Source: Pedobacter sp. ASV28 (GTDB lineage: Bacteria > Bacteroidota > Bacteroidia > Sphingobacteriales > Sphingobacteriaceae). Taken from it: a DNA stretch of 42,267 nt. Under the pieces are notes generated by a model that was not told where the DNA came from, did no database searches, and worked only from the letters and a program-made list of their open reading frames with translations. The stretch is from assembly GCF_016428855.1 (NCBI RefSeq), contig NZ_JAELTN010000044.1:1-42267 (forward strand), given 5' to 3'. Both the position numbers and the translations under genes were made by a program. This document shows positions 1 through 8,471 of the stretch, piece after piece; within the stretch, counting starts at the first letter, position 1, and each line of letters opens with the position of its first letter.

Positions 1-86
1 TTATATAGGTTCTCCCCAGGCACGAAAATCTGATGGGAACCGTTTCCATAAATTTGTAAGAAATATTATAAATATTAAATATAAAG

Positions 87-308
87 ATGGTTATTTTCTG
101 TTTAATAGGTACGGTGCTGGCTTTGACAAAACATAAGTTTAACAATTCGGAAGCATCAATTCATAATTTGTTTGCCTCTGTCGATATTATTGCTGCAATT
201 AATTATTATGGCGTCACAGAACTGTTGGATACCATTGGAGAAGAAAACATTAAGGCTCACCTTGAACTAGACAAGGTATACTTGATTGATCCTGAAATTC
301 CACTTTAA
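87..308 (+). CDS. Small hypothetical protein
   Basis: Reading frame of 73 codons. I do not recognise the family. The first 15 or so residues are hydrophobic and atypical. From about residue 16 it looks like a compact soluble helical protein (stretch HNLFASVDIIAAINYYG, then TELLDTIGEENIKAHLEL). The true start could lie inside the frame, or the 5' part may be damaged, because no convincing ribosome site precedes position 87. It stands alone, about 105 bases before a DoxX-like gene. The frame is clean and ends in an acidic tail. Confidence is moderate to low because of its size. Confidence 0.35.
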   Translation: MVIFCLIGTVLALTKHKFNNSEASIHNLFASVDIIAAINYYGVTELLDTIGEENIKAHLELDKVYLIDPEIPL

Positions 309-413
309 AAAGTGAGATATAAATGATGGATAATTATTCCTTTATTCAGTATCACTCATTTATAATCGAGGCGCTACAAAGTCTCAATTATCAATTTTAA
401 TTAAAACAAAATA

Positions 414-767
414 ATGATTATCAAAATACTTAATTCGGCACTAATCCTTGTAGCCATTTTTATGGGCTTAAAACAGGGCTGGGCAATGTTTTCGGGCAAA
501 CCCGAAATGTTGGAAATGTTTAGCAAATGGAACATTAATAAAACTGGCTTAATGGTAATTGGAGGCATCACCATGTTAAGTGCTGTGCTAATTGGTTTTC
601 CTAAAACTTTTGTTTGGGGAAATTTTTTAATGGCAGCAGGAATTTTATTGATCATCTGTTTCCACTTATTAAATAGAGATTTGAAAGGTATGGCAATAGA
701 ACTCCCTTTCCTGCTATTGAATTTGGTAATTATTTATCTGCAATACCCATTATCAAAAGTCAATTAG
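414..767 (+). CDS. DoxX-like small integral membrane protein
   Basis: 117 residues with four predicted membrane helices (about 1-20, 43-62, 67-86 and 92-111). The N-terminal pattern, a helix followed by a GLKQGWAMFSGKPEM loop, resembles DoxX-like four-helix proteins of Bacteroidota. Substrate and function are unknown. The stop is followed two bases later by the ATG of a lipoprotein gene, so the two are almost certainly co-transcribed. The downstream secreted-protein gene and TMEM175-like gene follow with gaps of 8 bases or an overlap, suggesting a four-gene operon. Confidence 0.65.
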   Translation: MIIKILNSALILVAIFMGLKQGWAMFSGKPEMLEMFSKWNINKTGLMVIGGITMLSAVLIGFPKTFVWGNFLMAAGILLIICFHLLNRDLKGMAIELPFLLLNLVIIYLQYPLSKVN

Positions 768-769
768 CA

Positions 770-1198
770 ATGAAAACATTTGCGCTCTTAATCATCTGCA
801 GCATTGCAATAAGTTTTAATGCTTGCGCACAAAAAGCAGAAAAACAAAAATTAGGCACAGCTAAACAAACTAAAAAGATGGATTTAACTAAAATAACAAA
901 CAGCAAAGTAAAAGAAGCATTTAATGCTTGGCAAAAAGGTGAAAAGGAAACGTTTTTATCATTTTTTATAGCAGAAGCAAAGTTACTTGACGATGGCAAT
1001 TCAAGAGATTTTAAAAAATTTGTAAACGAAGCCTGCGGGCATGAACACTTTACAACGATAGATATGGTTGAAAATAGTGGTAAAGATATTTACGGAAATT
1101 TTCATACAGAAAGCTGGGGCAATTTTAAAACATATTTCAAATTTCATCAAAACGCTGATGGCAAATTTGACAGATTAGATATTGGACAAACGAATTAA
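770..1198 (+). CDS. Lipoprotein with possible SnoaL/NTF2-like fold
   Basis: 142 residues. The first 20 residues form a lipoprotein signal peptide with a lipobox ending in FNAC, so Cys19 is the likely lipidated residue. A lysine-rich linker follows. The mature part has a helix with FNAWQKGEKETFLSFF, then alternating strands, which resembles small SnoaL/NTF2-like domains; this is a pattern judgement only. It begins two bases after the DoxX-like gene and is followed eight bases later by another secreted-protein gene, so it sits inside an operon. No catalytic residues can be assigned. Confidence 0.6.
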   Translation: MKTFALLIICSIAISFNACAQKAEKQKLGTAKQTKKMDLTKITNSKVKEAFNAWQKGEKETFLSFFIAEAKLLDDGNSRDFKKFVNEACGHEHFTTIDMVENSGKDIYGNFHTESWGNFKTYFKFHQNADGKFDRLDIGQTN

Positions 1199-1206
1199 AT
1201 ACGAAA

Positions 1207-1850
1207 ATGAAAATAATAATTGCTAGCCTTTTGTGTTTAAGCTATTACCAATCTAAGGCACAATCGCAAATCTATATAGATGCATTTTCTGGGAGCAAAG
1301 GACAAAATGCCGAATTTTTCTATCTGAGTACAATTGATCAGCAAAACAAGTGGGCTGTGTTCTCTAGAACAGAGGTATTTTTACACGATTATAAAACCGA
1401 GCATCCAACTTTCATCAATTTCAATACAATCTCTTACAACTTTGTGAAAAACTTAGGTCTTACTGCTGGTACTTATGCTTCTTCAGCCTATCAATTTAGC
1501 GCCCGTTTGGGATTACAGTACTTTGTAGAAAGTGAAGAGTTTTTAGCCTATGCAAACCTAACCAGTGCGGTTACAAAAAATCCCGATGGCAGATTTTAGT
1601 AATTGGAAATTACTTACCTAAGATTACTGAAAAATGGAGGTTATTTACGAGTGCAGAATTTCGCACAGCCATTAACTATAACATGGGTCACCAATTTAGC
1701 GCACAAACTTTTAAACTAGGTGCAAAATACAGTTCTCGGCTCACATTCGGTATTACCACCAATTTTGAAGAAATGAGAAGCCATCATGAAACAGAGCGAA
1801 ACATTGGTCCATTTATTAATTTAAACCTTACAAAAGCACATGAGAAATAA
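1207..1850 (+). pseudogene. Secreted/outer-membrane protein, single frameshift
   Basis: The first frame (1207-1599) starts with a signal peptide (cleavage near SKAQ-SQ) and continues as alternating strands typical of a small outer-membrane beta-barrel. It stops at a TAG at 1597-1599. The adjacent frame resumes at once, reading LVIGNYLPKITEKWRLF, and runs to a TAA at 1848-1850. It ends with a strand-like IGPFINLNLTKA tail that suits a barrel C-terminus. Adding one T to the TTTT run at about 1594-1597 restores one protein of about 214 residues. The end overlaps the ATG of the next gene by 11 bases, as expected of an intact operon member. The lesion is therefore recent or a homopolymer sequencing error. 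Confidence 0.7.
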
Positions 1851-2460
1851 TTACAATAAAATTGCTGGAAAAGATGTTGGTCGCATAATTGCCATAAGCG
1901 ATGCTGTATTTGGTGTTGCAATGACACTTTTGGTTTTAGAAATTAAAGTACCCGAAATAGAAGGCGGAAACAAAGAATTGGCAGTAGCAGTTTGGGATTT
2001 AATGCCTAAATTTTTGGTTTACTTCCTTAGCTTTATGACCGCAGGTATTTTTTGGATGGGACAGGCTACACAATTCGAATACATCAAAAAAAGCGATAGA
2101 AACCTGAACTGGATTAATTTACTTTTTCTACTATTTGTTTCTTTATTGCCTTTTACAACCGCATTTTTGGGCGATCACATGGAGCATGAGTTTGCAATTG
2201 GTGTTTACTGGTTAAATATTTTTCTGTTAGGCATTATGCTATTTATTAACTGGAGTTATGCAAGTAAACATAATTTTATTGCAGATGAAGAACTTGATGT
2301 AGTTTCTGGAGGTATTAAAAGACGCATTATTACTGCACAATTACTTTATTTAGCAGGTGCATTACTGTGCTTTGCCAATCCGTACCTTGGCATTGGATTT
2401 ATTATTATTATACAACTTAATTATGCTTTTGCTTTTATCGGTAGAGGCAAATCTGATTAA
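1840..2460 (+). CDS. TMEM175-family (DUF1211) potassium channel-like protein
   Basis: 206 residues, five to six membrane helices. The N-terminal motif RIIAISDAVFGVAMTLLVLE at about residues 15-34 matches the RxxxFSDAVFAIAxT signature of DUF1211/TMEM175 proteins. In these the FSD motif lies in the pore helix of a K+-selective, non-canonical channel; bacterial members have one six-helix repeat per chain and form tetramers. The Phe of FSD is Ile here, a conservative change. The ATG lies within the 3' end of the frameshifted upstream gene (11-base overlap), indicating translational coupling. No gene follows for more than 550 bases. Confidence 0.8.
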   Translation: MRNNYNKIAGKDVGRIIAISDAVFGVAMTLLVLEIKVPEIEGGNKELAVAVWDLMPKFLVYFLSFMTAGIFWMGQATQFEYIKKSDRNLNWINLLFLLFVSLLPFTTAFLGDHMEHEFAIGVYWLNIFLLGIMLFINWSYASKHNFIADEELDVVSGGIKRRIITAQLLYLAGALLCFANPYLGIGFIIIIQLNYAFAFIGRGKSD

Positions 2461-2809
2461 GTAGAAAAGCGTTAAAATTGAATAGATTAATCAAAACAAA
2501 ATTTTTCGTCCCAAAAACTTTTATTAAGGGGCTTATCTTTTAGTTCTTGTTGTAGCCTGACCACTCGACTATGACTAAAAATAAAGTTGCTAAAAAATGA
2601 TTTTCATTGTTTTAGTAATTTGCCATAAAAGGGTGTCTCGTGTATAAGACAGAGCCAATTGACCCCTTCTTACTAAAAATATTTTTCTCATAATCCATTG
2701 TTTATCAATGAGATTACAAATAATTAAAGGTTGGTGAAGAGGGGGCAAATAAGTTGGTTTGTCTACCTAAAAAAATAAAAATAGCGTTATTGATTGCTTT
2801 CTTCGAAAA
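2461..2809 (+). other. Non-coding AT-rich intergenic stretch
   Basis: Between the TMEM175-like gene and the first copy of the dispersed repeat I see no credible coding frame, RNA gene or clear terminator. The stretch is AT-rich. Confidence 0.5.
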
Positions 2810-2879
2810 TTTTCGAAAAACCGCCTATTTCGATCAATTCGCCCACAAAATGGTTCGAATTATGCACCGCCACTGACCC
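2810..2879 (+). repeat. Dispersed repeat copy R1
   Basis: First of four copies of a repeat of about 70 bases in the same orientation. It begins TTTTCGAAAAACCGCC and contains AAAATGGTTCGAATTA followed by GCACCGCCACTGACCC. Bases 2844-2879 match copy R3 with one difference. It is followed immediately by a terminator-like hairpin. Read in reverse it happens to be open, but no protein could be recognised. Confidence 0.75.
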
Positions 2880-2892
2880 CGAGTTTTGAAAG

Positions 2893-2918
2893 CAGTTCTG
2901 AAAAGAGCTGATTTTTTT
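2893..2918 (+). terminator. Hairpin plus T-run after repeat R1
   Basis: CAGTTCT / AGAGCTG stem (one G-T pair) with a short A-rich loop, followed by seven Ts. The same hairpin type is seen at 41822 and, damaged, after repeat R4. Confidence 0.6.
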
Positions 2919-3200
2919 GTTTAAGGTATCTATTTGCAGTAGCTTACAAGATAATTTTTCTTGAGAAAAGTGATTCGATGTTTTAATGGCAAAGATGCAG
3001 ATATTTAACCTGTATACATTAGATGCCCTTGTTACCATAACTTCAATTAATTTATCAGTCATTTCCATAGAGTTATATTTGAACAAGAACAGATTGAAGC
3101 AGATATTTTTTATGAAACAAATCTATTCATTGATTTATGCTAAACGTTTAATAATAAAAGACAATTTTTAGTAAAACTCATTTCTGATTTTCATCCTGAA

Positions 3201-3599
3201 TTGATGGATGAATTTAAATCTATCAGCGTTCTGGAGAGAGCTTTCGTCAAGAAATATAAATTACATACCTTAATCAAAGAGGTAAGGAATAGGGTAGGCG
3301 GGCATATTCATAATGACTATTGTCTTTGGTACGAAACGGTTGTTGATTTAGAACCTCAATATGCTGCAGATATGACTATTGCATTTCTGAAGGCATTTAG
3401 TCCAATCCAACATTTGACCATGAAACTAGCAGGTTTTGAGCATGAAAAATTCCTGAAGCATGGTAATGATTCTACAAAAAGTGTCAACCACCTGTTAGAT
3501 AAAATTGAAAACCTTACTCGTGAGGTTAATGATAAACAACCTGATGGAATGAAGTTAGGTTTTGATATGAAAGTGTTCCTAGATATGTTAAAAAATTAA
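3201..3599 (+). CDS. Hypothetical protein, probably the 3' part of a broken gene
   Basis: 132 residues, soluble and helical, with no family recognised. The same frame is open upstream from 3051 to 3140. It reads protein-like sequence (VIFEQEQIEADIFYETNLF) up to a TAA at 3141-3143, then NNKRQFLVKLISDFHPE leading straight into the annotated start. This suggests that 3051-3599 was one longer gene now cut by an in-frame stop, and that the methionine at 3201 may be an internal residue. No ribosome site is evident at 3201. It is bracketed by repeat R1 upstream and 190 bases of non-coding sequence downstream. Confidence 0.5.
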   Translation: MMDEFKSISVLERAFVKKYKLHTLIKEVRNRVGGHIHNDYCLWYETVVDLEPQYAADMTIAFLKAFSPIQHLTMKLAGFEHEKFLKHGNDSTKSVNHLLDKIENLTREVNDKQPDGMKLGFDMKVFLDMLKN

Positions 3600-3792
3600 A
3601 TTGGATGCTATTTTTTTGTTTATACTGGATTCGGCTATACCCAACCTTCATGTAAACATTCTTTGCATAATAGAGTTGTTATATAAAGATAATTTAATTT
3701 TCTTTATATGATGAATATCTCATGTTAAAAAACTTTGTATGAAGAAAAGTAAGATCGATGCCTAATTAATGAAGAGCCCGCTCAACACCGGT

Positions 3793-4596
3793 TCAAAGGA
3801 GCTGATTGGGCGAAAAACCATATTTCTTTTTGAAAATAAAGGAAAAATGGGAGAGGTCTTCAAATCCTACTTCTAGATATACCTCAGTTGGCCTTTTCTT
3901 TTTTTCGCTAAGATTATAATAGGCGAGTTCAAGTCTTTTGTCGGTTAGCCATTTTTGAGGGCTTGTATTAAAAAGCTTCTTGAAATCCCTATTGAATGTT
4001 GACAGACTACGACCTGTTAAATAGCCCAATTTTTCTAGTGGCATATTGAACATAAAATTTCGTTGCATAAAATTCATCAGGTCGATTTTTCCGGGGGCAT
4101 CAAAATTTGCCAAAACACTATCTACTCCCGGGTTTATTATCCTTAGAATGCTAATGGCTTCCATAATTTTTAGCGAAGCAAGGCTTTCTGGAAATTCCCC
4201 TTCCACATTAAAATAAGGTACCAGCGAAGCCAAACAGCTTTCTAATAGCGGATGGTTACTGAAACCGTAAATTTTATGCTCTGGCTGCATTTTAGTCCTG
4301 ATATCTATTTTTTCATAAAATTGCTTCAACCGATCGGTTGAAAGATGCATCACCACTGTTTTATGGGGCAGACCATTCTTTGGATAATTGATGATCGTTG
4401 CCAGTTCGTTTCTTGGGATCAGAAAAATATCCCCAGTTTTGAAATAAAAGGTTCGGTCTGCCTGGATGATTTTGGTTTCCCCAGAAATAAACCAAACCAG
4501 CATGTGGTCATCAAACATCAAGTCCGATTTGAACAGTTTGTCTTCATAGCTGGAAAGCTTAATATCTTTGGTTAAGTATTTGGATAAATGTTCCAT
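3793..4596 (-). CDS. AraC-family transcriptional regulator
   Basis: 267 residues. The N-terminal half resembles the AraC effector-binding cupin domain (stretch MLVWFISGETKIIQADRTFYFKTGDIFLIPRNE, strands and turns). The C-terminal 100 residues carry the double helix-turn-helix: MPLEKLGYLTGRSLSTFNRDFKKLF, then the second HTH ending in YLEVGFEDLSHFSFIFKKKYGFSPNQ. Such proteins bind asymmetric DNA sites and usually activate nearby operons in response to a small ligand. It lies 54 bases downstream of two SDR genes on the same strand and probably regulates them as the last gene of the operon. The ligand cannot be inferred. Confidence 0.88.
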   Translation of the reverse strand: MEHLSKYLTKDIKLSSYEDKLFKSDLMFDDHMLVWFISGETKIIQADRTFYFKTGDIFLIPRNELATIINYPKNGLPHKTVVMHLSTDRLKQFYEKIDIRTKMQPEHKIYGFSNHPLLESCLASLVPYFNVEGEFPESLASLKIMEAISILRIINPGVDSVLANFDAPGKIDLMNFMQRNFMFNMPLEKLGYLTGRSLSTFNRDFKKLFNTSPQKWLTDKRLELAYYNLSEKKKRPTEVYLEVGFEDLSHFSFIFKKKYGFSPNQLL

Positions 4597-4650
4597 AGGA
4601 ATAAAGTTATTTGTTTTAGGCGAATTTCTTTAACGAAACCCGCCCTTATA

Positions 4651-5379
4651 CTAAATACATTGACCGCCATCAATCAGATATTCTGATCCTGTAATAAAGG
4701 CGGCACTATCACTTGCCAGAAAGCCAATCAGTTTGGCTACTTCTTCGGCCTTGCCAAATCTCGACAATGGGATCGTGCTGGTCATCTGGTTCTCCAAAGC
4801 TTGGGTTAAGCCAATTTTTCCCATGATCTCTGTTGATACGGGACCTGGGCTAACTGCATTTACCCTGATCTTGCGATTGGCCAGTTCCAATGCGGCAATT
4901 TTCATAATCGCATTTAGGGCCGCCTTACTTGCAGCATAAACAGAGGCCTGGATGGGAGAGATATGCGCAGAGGTGGATGACAGCAGGACTACTGCAGCAT
5001 TGTCATTTAAAATGGGAATAAATTTACTAAGGGTGAAATAGGCTCCTTTGAAATTGATGTTCATCACTTCGTCAAAAATAGATTCGGGCATGTACTCAAT
5101 GAGCGAAAATTTGGTGACTCCTGCATTTACCAATAGGATATCAATTTTGCCAAAGCATCTGGCAACTTCCATCGCTAGGTCGTTGATATCCATTAAGTTA
5201 GACTGGTCTGCAACAAGTCCAGTTACACCGAGTACTGAGGCGGCCTGTTCAACCGCTTCTTTTCTTCTGCCAGTGATGATTACTTGTGCACCGTTTTTTT
5301 TAAGTTCCTTGGCAGTAGCATATCCGATTCCGCTATTACCTCCTGTAATCAGGGCAATTTTTCCTTTCAAATTTCTCAT
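4651..5379 (-). CDS. SDR-family NAD(P)-dependent oxidoreductase (classical type)
   Basis: 242 residues, the usual length of classical short-chain dehydrogenases. The cofactor motif TGGNSGIG is at residues 12-19, NAG at 85-87, catalytic Ser at about 134-136, and the YxxxK pair at Tyr148/Lys152. The PG motif after the active site (SPGPVSTEI) and the C-terminal ITGSEYLIDGG complete the fold. An acidic residue after beta-2 is absent and Arg-Arg (TGRRKE) is present, which favours NADPH. Its ATG lies three bases after the stop of the upstream SDR gene, so the two are co-transcribed. The substrate is unknown. Confidence 0.9.
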   Translation of the reverse strand: MRNLKGKIALITGGNSGIGYATAKELKKNGAQVIITGRRKEAVEQAASVLGVTGLVADQSNLMDINDLAMEVARCFGKIDILLVNAGVTKFSLIEYMPESIFDEVMNINFKGAYFTLSKFIPILNDNAAVVLLSSTSAHISPIQASVYAASKAALNAIMKIAALELANRKIRVNAVSPGPVSTEIMGKIGLTQALENQMTSTIPLSRFGKAEEVAKLIGFLASDSAAFITGSEYLIDGGQCI

Positions 5380-5382
5380 GAT

Positions 5383-6402
5383 CTAGTCCACTTTAAATTT
5401 AATACCTGTCATTTCCTCGGTTAGCTTCCAAAGTTGTTTAGCCTTGCTTTCGTCTAGTGAATACGCTTGCACACCACTTTGATGCAGTTTGGCATTCGTT
5501 TGAACTACTGGGCTCTCAGAAAGAAGCTCGGCGATATCGCCATCCTCGCAATAAACGCCACCAATGTTGTTCAATAATGGGCTGGTTGCTACCCAAACAG
5601 AAGTTGCAGCACCTTGTGGTATGGTTTTCAAGCTGGCAAGTATTTCTGGACGCATATTTCCATGCTCATCAAAGAAACCCATTTGCTTGAAGAGTTCCAT
5701 ATCCGCATCTCTGGCTAACTCTGTTCCGGCAATTGAACCAGGGTGTAGTGAGTATGCTCTTACTTGATATGCTTTGGCACGATTATCTAACTCAAGGGCA
5801 AATAGGTTACTTGCTGTTTTTGATTGTCCATAGCCAAGGAGTGTTTGGTATTCTCTATGCTCGAAATTGGGGTCATCGAAATTGAAGGGTGCCATGTGGT
5901 GCCCTAGCGAGGAAACATTGACTACGCGTGCACCATTGGCATTTTTAAGGGCTGGCCATAATCTTGCCACGAGCTGAAACTGTCCCAGATAATTGGTTGA
6001 TAGTTGCGATTCAATACCACGACTGTTACGTTGAAGGGGCACCCACATGATTCCTGCGTTATTGATCAATAGGTGAAGTAGCCTGCCCGAAGCAAGGAAT
6101 TTTTCGGCAAAGGAATCAATAGTTTCAGGCTTAGAGAGATCCATTGCCTCAATTTCTACGTTTGGAACGCCTTCTAGATTTTTCTTTGCCTTTTCAACAT
6201 CTCTTGCAGGTACAATTACGGTTGCACCTGCTGTTGCAAGTACTTTTGTAGTTTCCAAACCTATACCCGCATTACCGCCAGTAACGATTGCGATTTTGCC
6301 TGTCAGGTTAATACCTTTGATAACTTCTGTTGCAGTTGAGGTAGCATTAAAACCTGAACCCAGTGGGTGCTGTAATGCGCCTTGATAATTGTTCTTTTCC
6401 AT
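5383..6402 (-). CDS. SDR-family oxidoreductase, retinol-dehydrogenase-like long form
   Basis: 339 residues. The cofactor motif TGGNAGIG is at residues 41-48, NNAG at 114-117, Ser about 164, and the YxxxK pair at Tyr191/Lys195. The 30-residue N-terminal extension and the C-terminal segment after the Rossmann core (GGVYCEDGDIAELLSES) are typical of the WW-oxidoreductase/retinol-dehydrogenase-like SDRs common in soil bacteria, whose substrates are mostly unknown. It is the first gene of a probable three-gene operon with a second SDR and an AraC regulator. A TAAATTTG -7 element lies 27 bases upstream of the start. Confidence 0.9.
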   Translation of the reverse strand: MEKNNYQGALQHPLGSGFNATSTATEVIKGINLTGKIAIVTGGNAGIGLETTKVLATAGATVIVPARDVEKAKKNLEGVPNVEIEAMDLSKPETIDSFAEKFLASGRLLHLLINNAGIMWVPLQRNSRGIESQLSTNYLGQFQLVARLWPALKNANGARVVNVSSLGHHMAPFNFDDPNFEHREYQTLLGYGQSKTASNLFALELDNRAKAYQVRAYSLHPGSIAGTELARDADMELFKQMGFFDEHGNMRPEILASLKTIPQGAATSVWVATSPLLNNIGGVYCEDGDIAELLSESPVVQTNAKLHQSGVQAYSLDESKAKQLWKLTEEMTGIKFKVD

Positions 6403-6428
6403 TTTGTTCTTATTTAAATGTTATAGGA

Positions 6429-6436
6429 CAAATTTA
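6429..6436 (-). promoter_or_regulatory. Candidate -7 promoter element for the SDR-SDR-AraC operon
   Basis: Reads TAAATTTG on the minus strand, an exact match to the Bacteroidota -7 consensus TAnnTTTG. It would give a leader of about 20 bases before the ATG at 6402. A good -33 TTTG at the usual distance was not found. Confidence 0.4.
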
Positions 6437-6565
6437 GGCGGTTGCCAATGGGTTAGTTTTGTTTAGCGTGTCAATTTACTTTGTTTTCCGTGTCGTTTTC
6501 TCCCAGTCGCCTCAAGTTTTAAAGGAGTTTTTACCTTTAATCGGTTTATTTTTATTCTTCCAAAA
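6437..6565 (+). other. Intergenic sequence before repeat R2
   Basis: Upstream control region of the minus-strand SDR operon. No coding frame seen. Confidence 0.4.
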
Positions 6566-6635
6566 TTTTCGAAAAACTGCTTATTTCAATTCAATTCGTA
6601 ACAAAATGGTTCGAATTACGCACCATCCCTAACCC
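6566..6635 (+). repeat. Dispersed repeat copy R2
   Basis: Same element as R1. It begins TTTTCGAAAAACTGC, contains ACAAAATGGTTCGAATTACG and ends CACCATCCCTAACCC. It has diverged most in the last 15 bases. Followed at once by a palindromic terminator almost identical to that of R3. Confidence 0.75.
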
Positions 6636-6642
6636 GAAAGTT

Positions 6643-6669
6643 CTTTAAGATATCTTAAAGGGCTTTTTT
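6643..6669 (+). terminator. Palindromic hairpin and T-run after repeat R2
   Basis: Perfect 18-base palindrome CTTTAAGATATCTTAAAG followed by GGC and six Ts. The same palindrome core occurs after R3 at 11027. Confidence 0.6.
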
Positions 6670-6860
6670 GTTCGAGTGCCTTGACAGTACACCAACTGTG
6701 AAAGTTAGAGTCCTACTCTCGCTTATCTTCTACTTTTGATTGCTTATTTGGTTGTTGGTCTGAGAAATTAAGACAGTAGTATATATGTACGGTTCGATGC
6801 CTCCATTGCCATCTTATACTTATTTTGCCAAGTTAATTAAATCTTTATTTTAAATCTGCT

Positions 6861-6879
6861 TTTAGTTGTGACAACTAAA
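6861..6879 (+). promoter_or_regulatory. Palindromic operator before the BlaI-type repressor gene
   Basis: TTTAGTTGTGACAACTAAA is a perfect inverted repeat of nine bases per arm around one G. It ends 35 bases before the repressor's start codon. BlaI/MecI repressors bind dyads of this size and autoregulate, so this is the likely operator. Related dyads occur before the outer-membrane protein gene at 8421 and 8436. Confidence 0.65.
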
Positions 6880-6914
6880 TTTTTAGCTGATATTTGAAAT
6901 TAAATAGATATGCT

Positions 6915-7283
6915 ATGGACATCAAAGATTTAACCAGAGTTGAAAGCCAATTAATGCAGGTGCTTTGGAAACTAGAAAAAGCATTTGTAAAAGAAATTAT
7001 TAGCGAGCTACCTGATCCAAAACCTGCATACAGTACCGTTTCTACCATCATCAGGATTTTAGAGAGCAAAGGTGTAATTGGTTATGAAGCTTTTGGGAAA
7101 ACCCATCGCTACTTTCCCTTGATTACCAAGGAAAAATACATGCGTTATGAAGCAGATAAATTTTTAGGCAGTTATTTCTCTAATTCTGTACAAGACATGC
7201 TTTCATTTTTTGTTCGAGAAAAGAAAATCGACATGAAAGATGCAGAACAAATACTAAAAATGATAGATCAAATAAAAGATTAA
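6915..7283 (+). CDS. BlaI/MecI/CopY-family transcriptional repressor
   Basis: 122 residues from the ATG at 6915 (MDIKDLTRVESQLMQVLWKL). An upstream ATG at 6894 would add seven poorly conserved residues. The winged helix follows the family pattern: VESQLMQVLWKLEKAFVKEIISELP, then PKPAYSTVSTIIRILESKGVIGYEAFGKTHRYFPL as the recognition helix and wing, with a C-terminal dimerisation helix. Members repress their own operon and are cleaved after signalling by a partner M56 peptidase. That partner gene starts on the last base of this gene's stop codon (TAATG), so the two are translationally coupled. A palindromic operator precedes the gene. Confidence 0.93.
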   Translation: MDIKDLTRVESQLMQVLWKLEKAFVKEIISELPDPKPAYSTVSTIIRILESKGVIGYEAFGKTHRYFPLITKEKYMRYEADKFLGSYFSNSVQDMLSFFVREKKIDMKDAEQILKMIDQIKD

Positions 7284-8407
7284 TGATGCAGTTCGAATAT
7301 TATTTTATCTGGTCTAATGTTTCGCTAGTTATATTTTATCTTTTCTATCTGCTATTGCTAAGGGGAGAAACCTTTTTCCTTTTCAATAGGGTCTACCTGC
7401 TTGTTGCACTTTGCTTATCGATGCTAATGCCATTCTTAGATTTATCTTGGTTAATGGTACTGCCCAAGGTTAAGTTGGTTACCTCTACGTTCACTGTTGT
7501 AGAAGTAGGAAAATTAGGAAATACTGTTGGGAAACAATTGAACTGGCTATTACTTGTGTATTGGATAGGTGTAGCACTCAGTGCGATACGATTGTTCCTC
7601 AAAATAGCAGATGTAAGAAAACAAATAATGTTGCCCAAAGATGGGGACGCATTTTCTTTTTGGAAAATAAAGGTGATCGACCAAAAACTATCTGGTTTAG
7701 CTGTAATTAATGCCCATGAAAATATACATGTTAGACAGTTACATACGCTCGATCTTCTATTAGTTGAAATGATAGGCATATTTTTTTGGTTTAACCCCAT
7801 TGTTTATGGATATCGTAAAAGCCTGAAGTTTATCCACGAATATTTGGCCGATGAGTATGCATGTAACTTTGCAGAAAGCAGAAAGCAATATGCGATGTTG
7901 CTATTTTTGCAAAACCTAAACGCTGGGCCAACATTGGCAAATACTTTCTATACTACCTCCCTGCTCGAATTGAGAATCAAGATGTTGCAACGAAAAAAAT
8001 CTAACCGCTACAGGTTATGGAAATATGTGTTATGCTTGCCTCTGTTTGCATTGGTTGCGCTGTTGTGTTCATTTAATAGCTCAGGTTTCAGTAGTAATGA
8101 TCACAAAGTAGATCAAGCAGCAAGTTTCCCTGGCGGATTTGAAGCATTCAGTAAGTACCTTATTCAAACGACAAAAAAAGTTTCCGATAAGAGTGGAAAG
8201 GTGAGCGTGAGTTTCATTGTAGAAACTGATGGGACAGTTAGTAATCAAAAAGTTGAAAATAGTTTAGATGAAGCAAGCGATAAAGAAGCATTAAGGGTCA
8301 TCAAATTGAGTCCGAAATGGAAACCTGCCCTGCAAAACGGAGAAAAAGTACGCTCGGGTTATCAAATTGGTATAAATTTTAAAGCTGATAATCAGTTAGA
8401 TAAGTAA
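7283..8407 (+). CDS. M56-family (BlaR1-like) membrane metallopeptidase with TonB C-terminal domain
   Basis: 374 residues. Helices at about 8-27, 35-60, 88-108 and 160-175 match the BlaR1/M56 membrane part. The zinc motif HENIH is at 145-149, with the downstream glutamate in HEYLADEYA at about 185-193. A helix near 250-265 leads to a periplasmic TonB C-terminal-like domain (about 285-370, VSFIVETDGTVSNQKVENSL to SPKWKPALQNGEKV). In BlaR1 the M56 part transmits a signal that leads to BlaI cleavage. The TonB-type tail replaces the penicillin sensor and could contact TonB-dependent receptors. The start overlaps the repressor stop; an ATG one codon later is equally possible. Confidence 0.9.
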   Translation: MMQFEYYFIWSNVSLVIFYLFYLLLLRGETFFLFNRVYLLVALCLSMLMPFLDLSWLMVLPKVKLVTSTFTVVEVGKLGNTVGKQLNWLLLVYWIGVALSAIRLFLKIADVRKQIMLPKDGDAFSFWKIKVIDQKLSGLAVINAHENIHVRQLHTLDLLLVEMIGIFFWFNPIVYGYRKSLKFIHEYLADEYACNFAESRKQYAMLLFLQNLNAGPTLANTFYTTSLLELRIKMLQRKKSNRYRLWKYVLCLPLFALVALLCSFNSSGFSSNDHKVDQAASFPGGFEAFSKYLIQTTKKVSDKSGKVSVSFIVETDGTVSNQKVENSLDEASDKEALRVIKLSPKWKPALQNGEKVRSGYQIGINFKADNQLDK

Positions 8408-8420
8408 TTAAATTAAATAT

Positions 8421-8437
8421 TTAGCTGTAGTAGCTAA
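8421..8437 (+). promoter_or_regulatory. Dyad resembling the BlaI operator
   Basis: TTAGCTGTAGTAGCTAA has six-base arms around five bases. It resembles the dyad before the repressor gene (TTAG-TGT---ACTAA layout). It lies in the 94-base gap before the outer-membrane protein gene, so the repressor may also control that gene. Confidence 0.45.
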
Positions 8438-8463
8438 TTTATTAGTTGTTTGACTAATAAATT
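8436..8463 (+). promoter_or_regulatory. Long inverted repeat, operator or attenuator
   Basis: AATTTATTAGT and ACTAATAAATT form perfect 11-base arms around TGTTTG. The centre TTAGTTGTTTGACTAA again resembles the repressor operator. No T-run follows, so a simple terminator is unlikely. Confidence 0.45.
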
Positions 8464-8471
8464 AGTTATAT

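Noticed and set aside
2841..2880. Repeat core as part of an intact tRNA
   Set aside because: GGTTCGAATT looks like a T-loop, but the flanking bases do not pair as a T-stem and no 5' acceptor strand is present.
2787..3086. Reverse-strand frame of 99 codons across repeat R1 (residues including SVAVHNSNHFVGEL)
   Set aside because: The other repeat copies read similarly in reverse only in part and carry stops or frame breaks (R2, R3, R4). The frame is best explained by the repeat being open by chance; no family was recognised.
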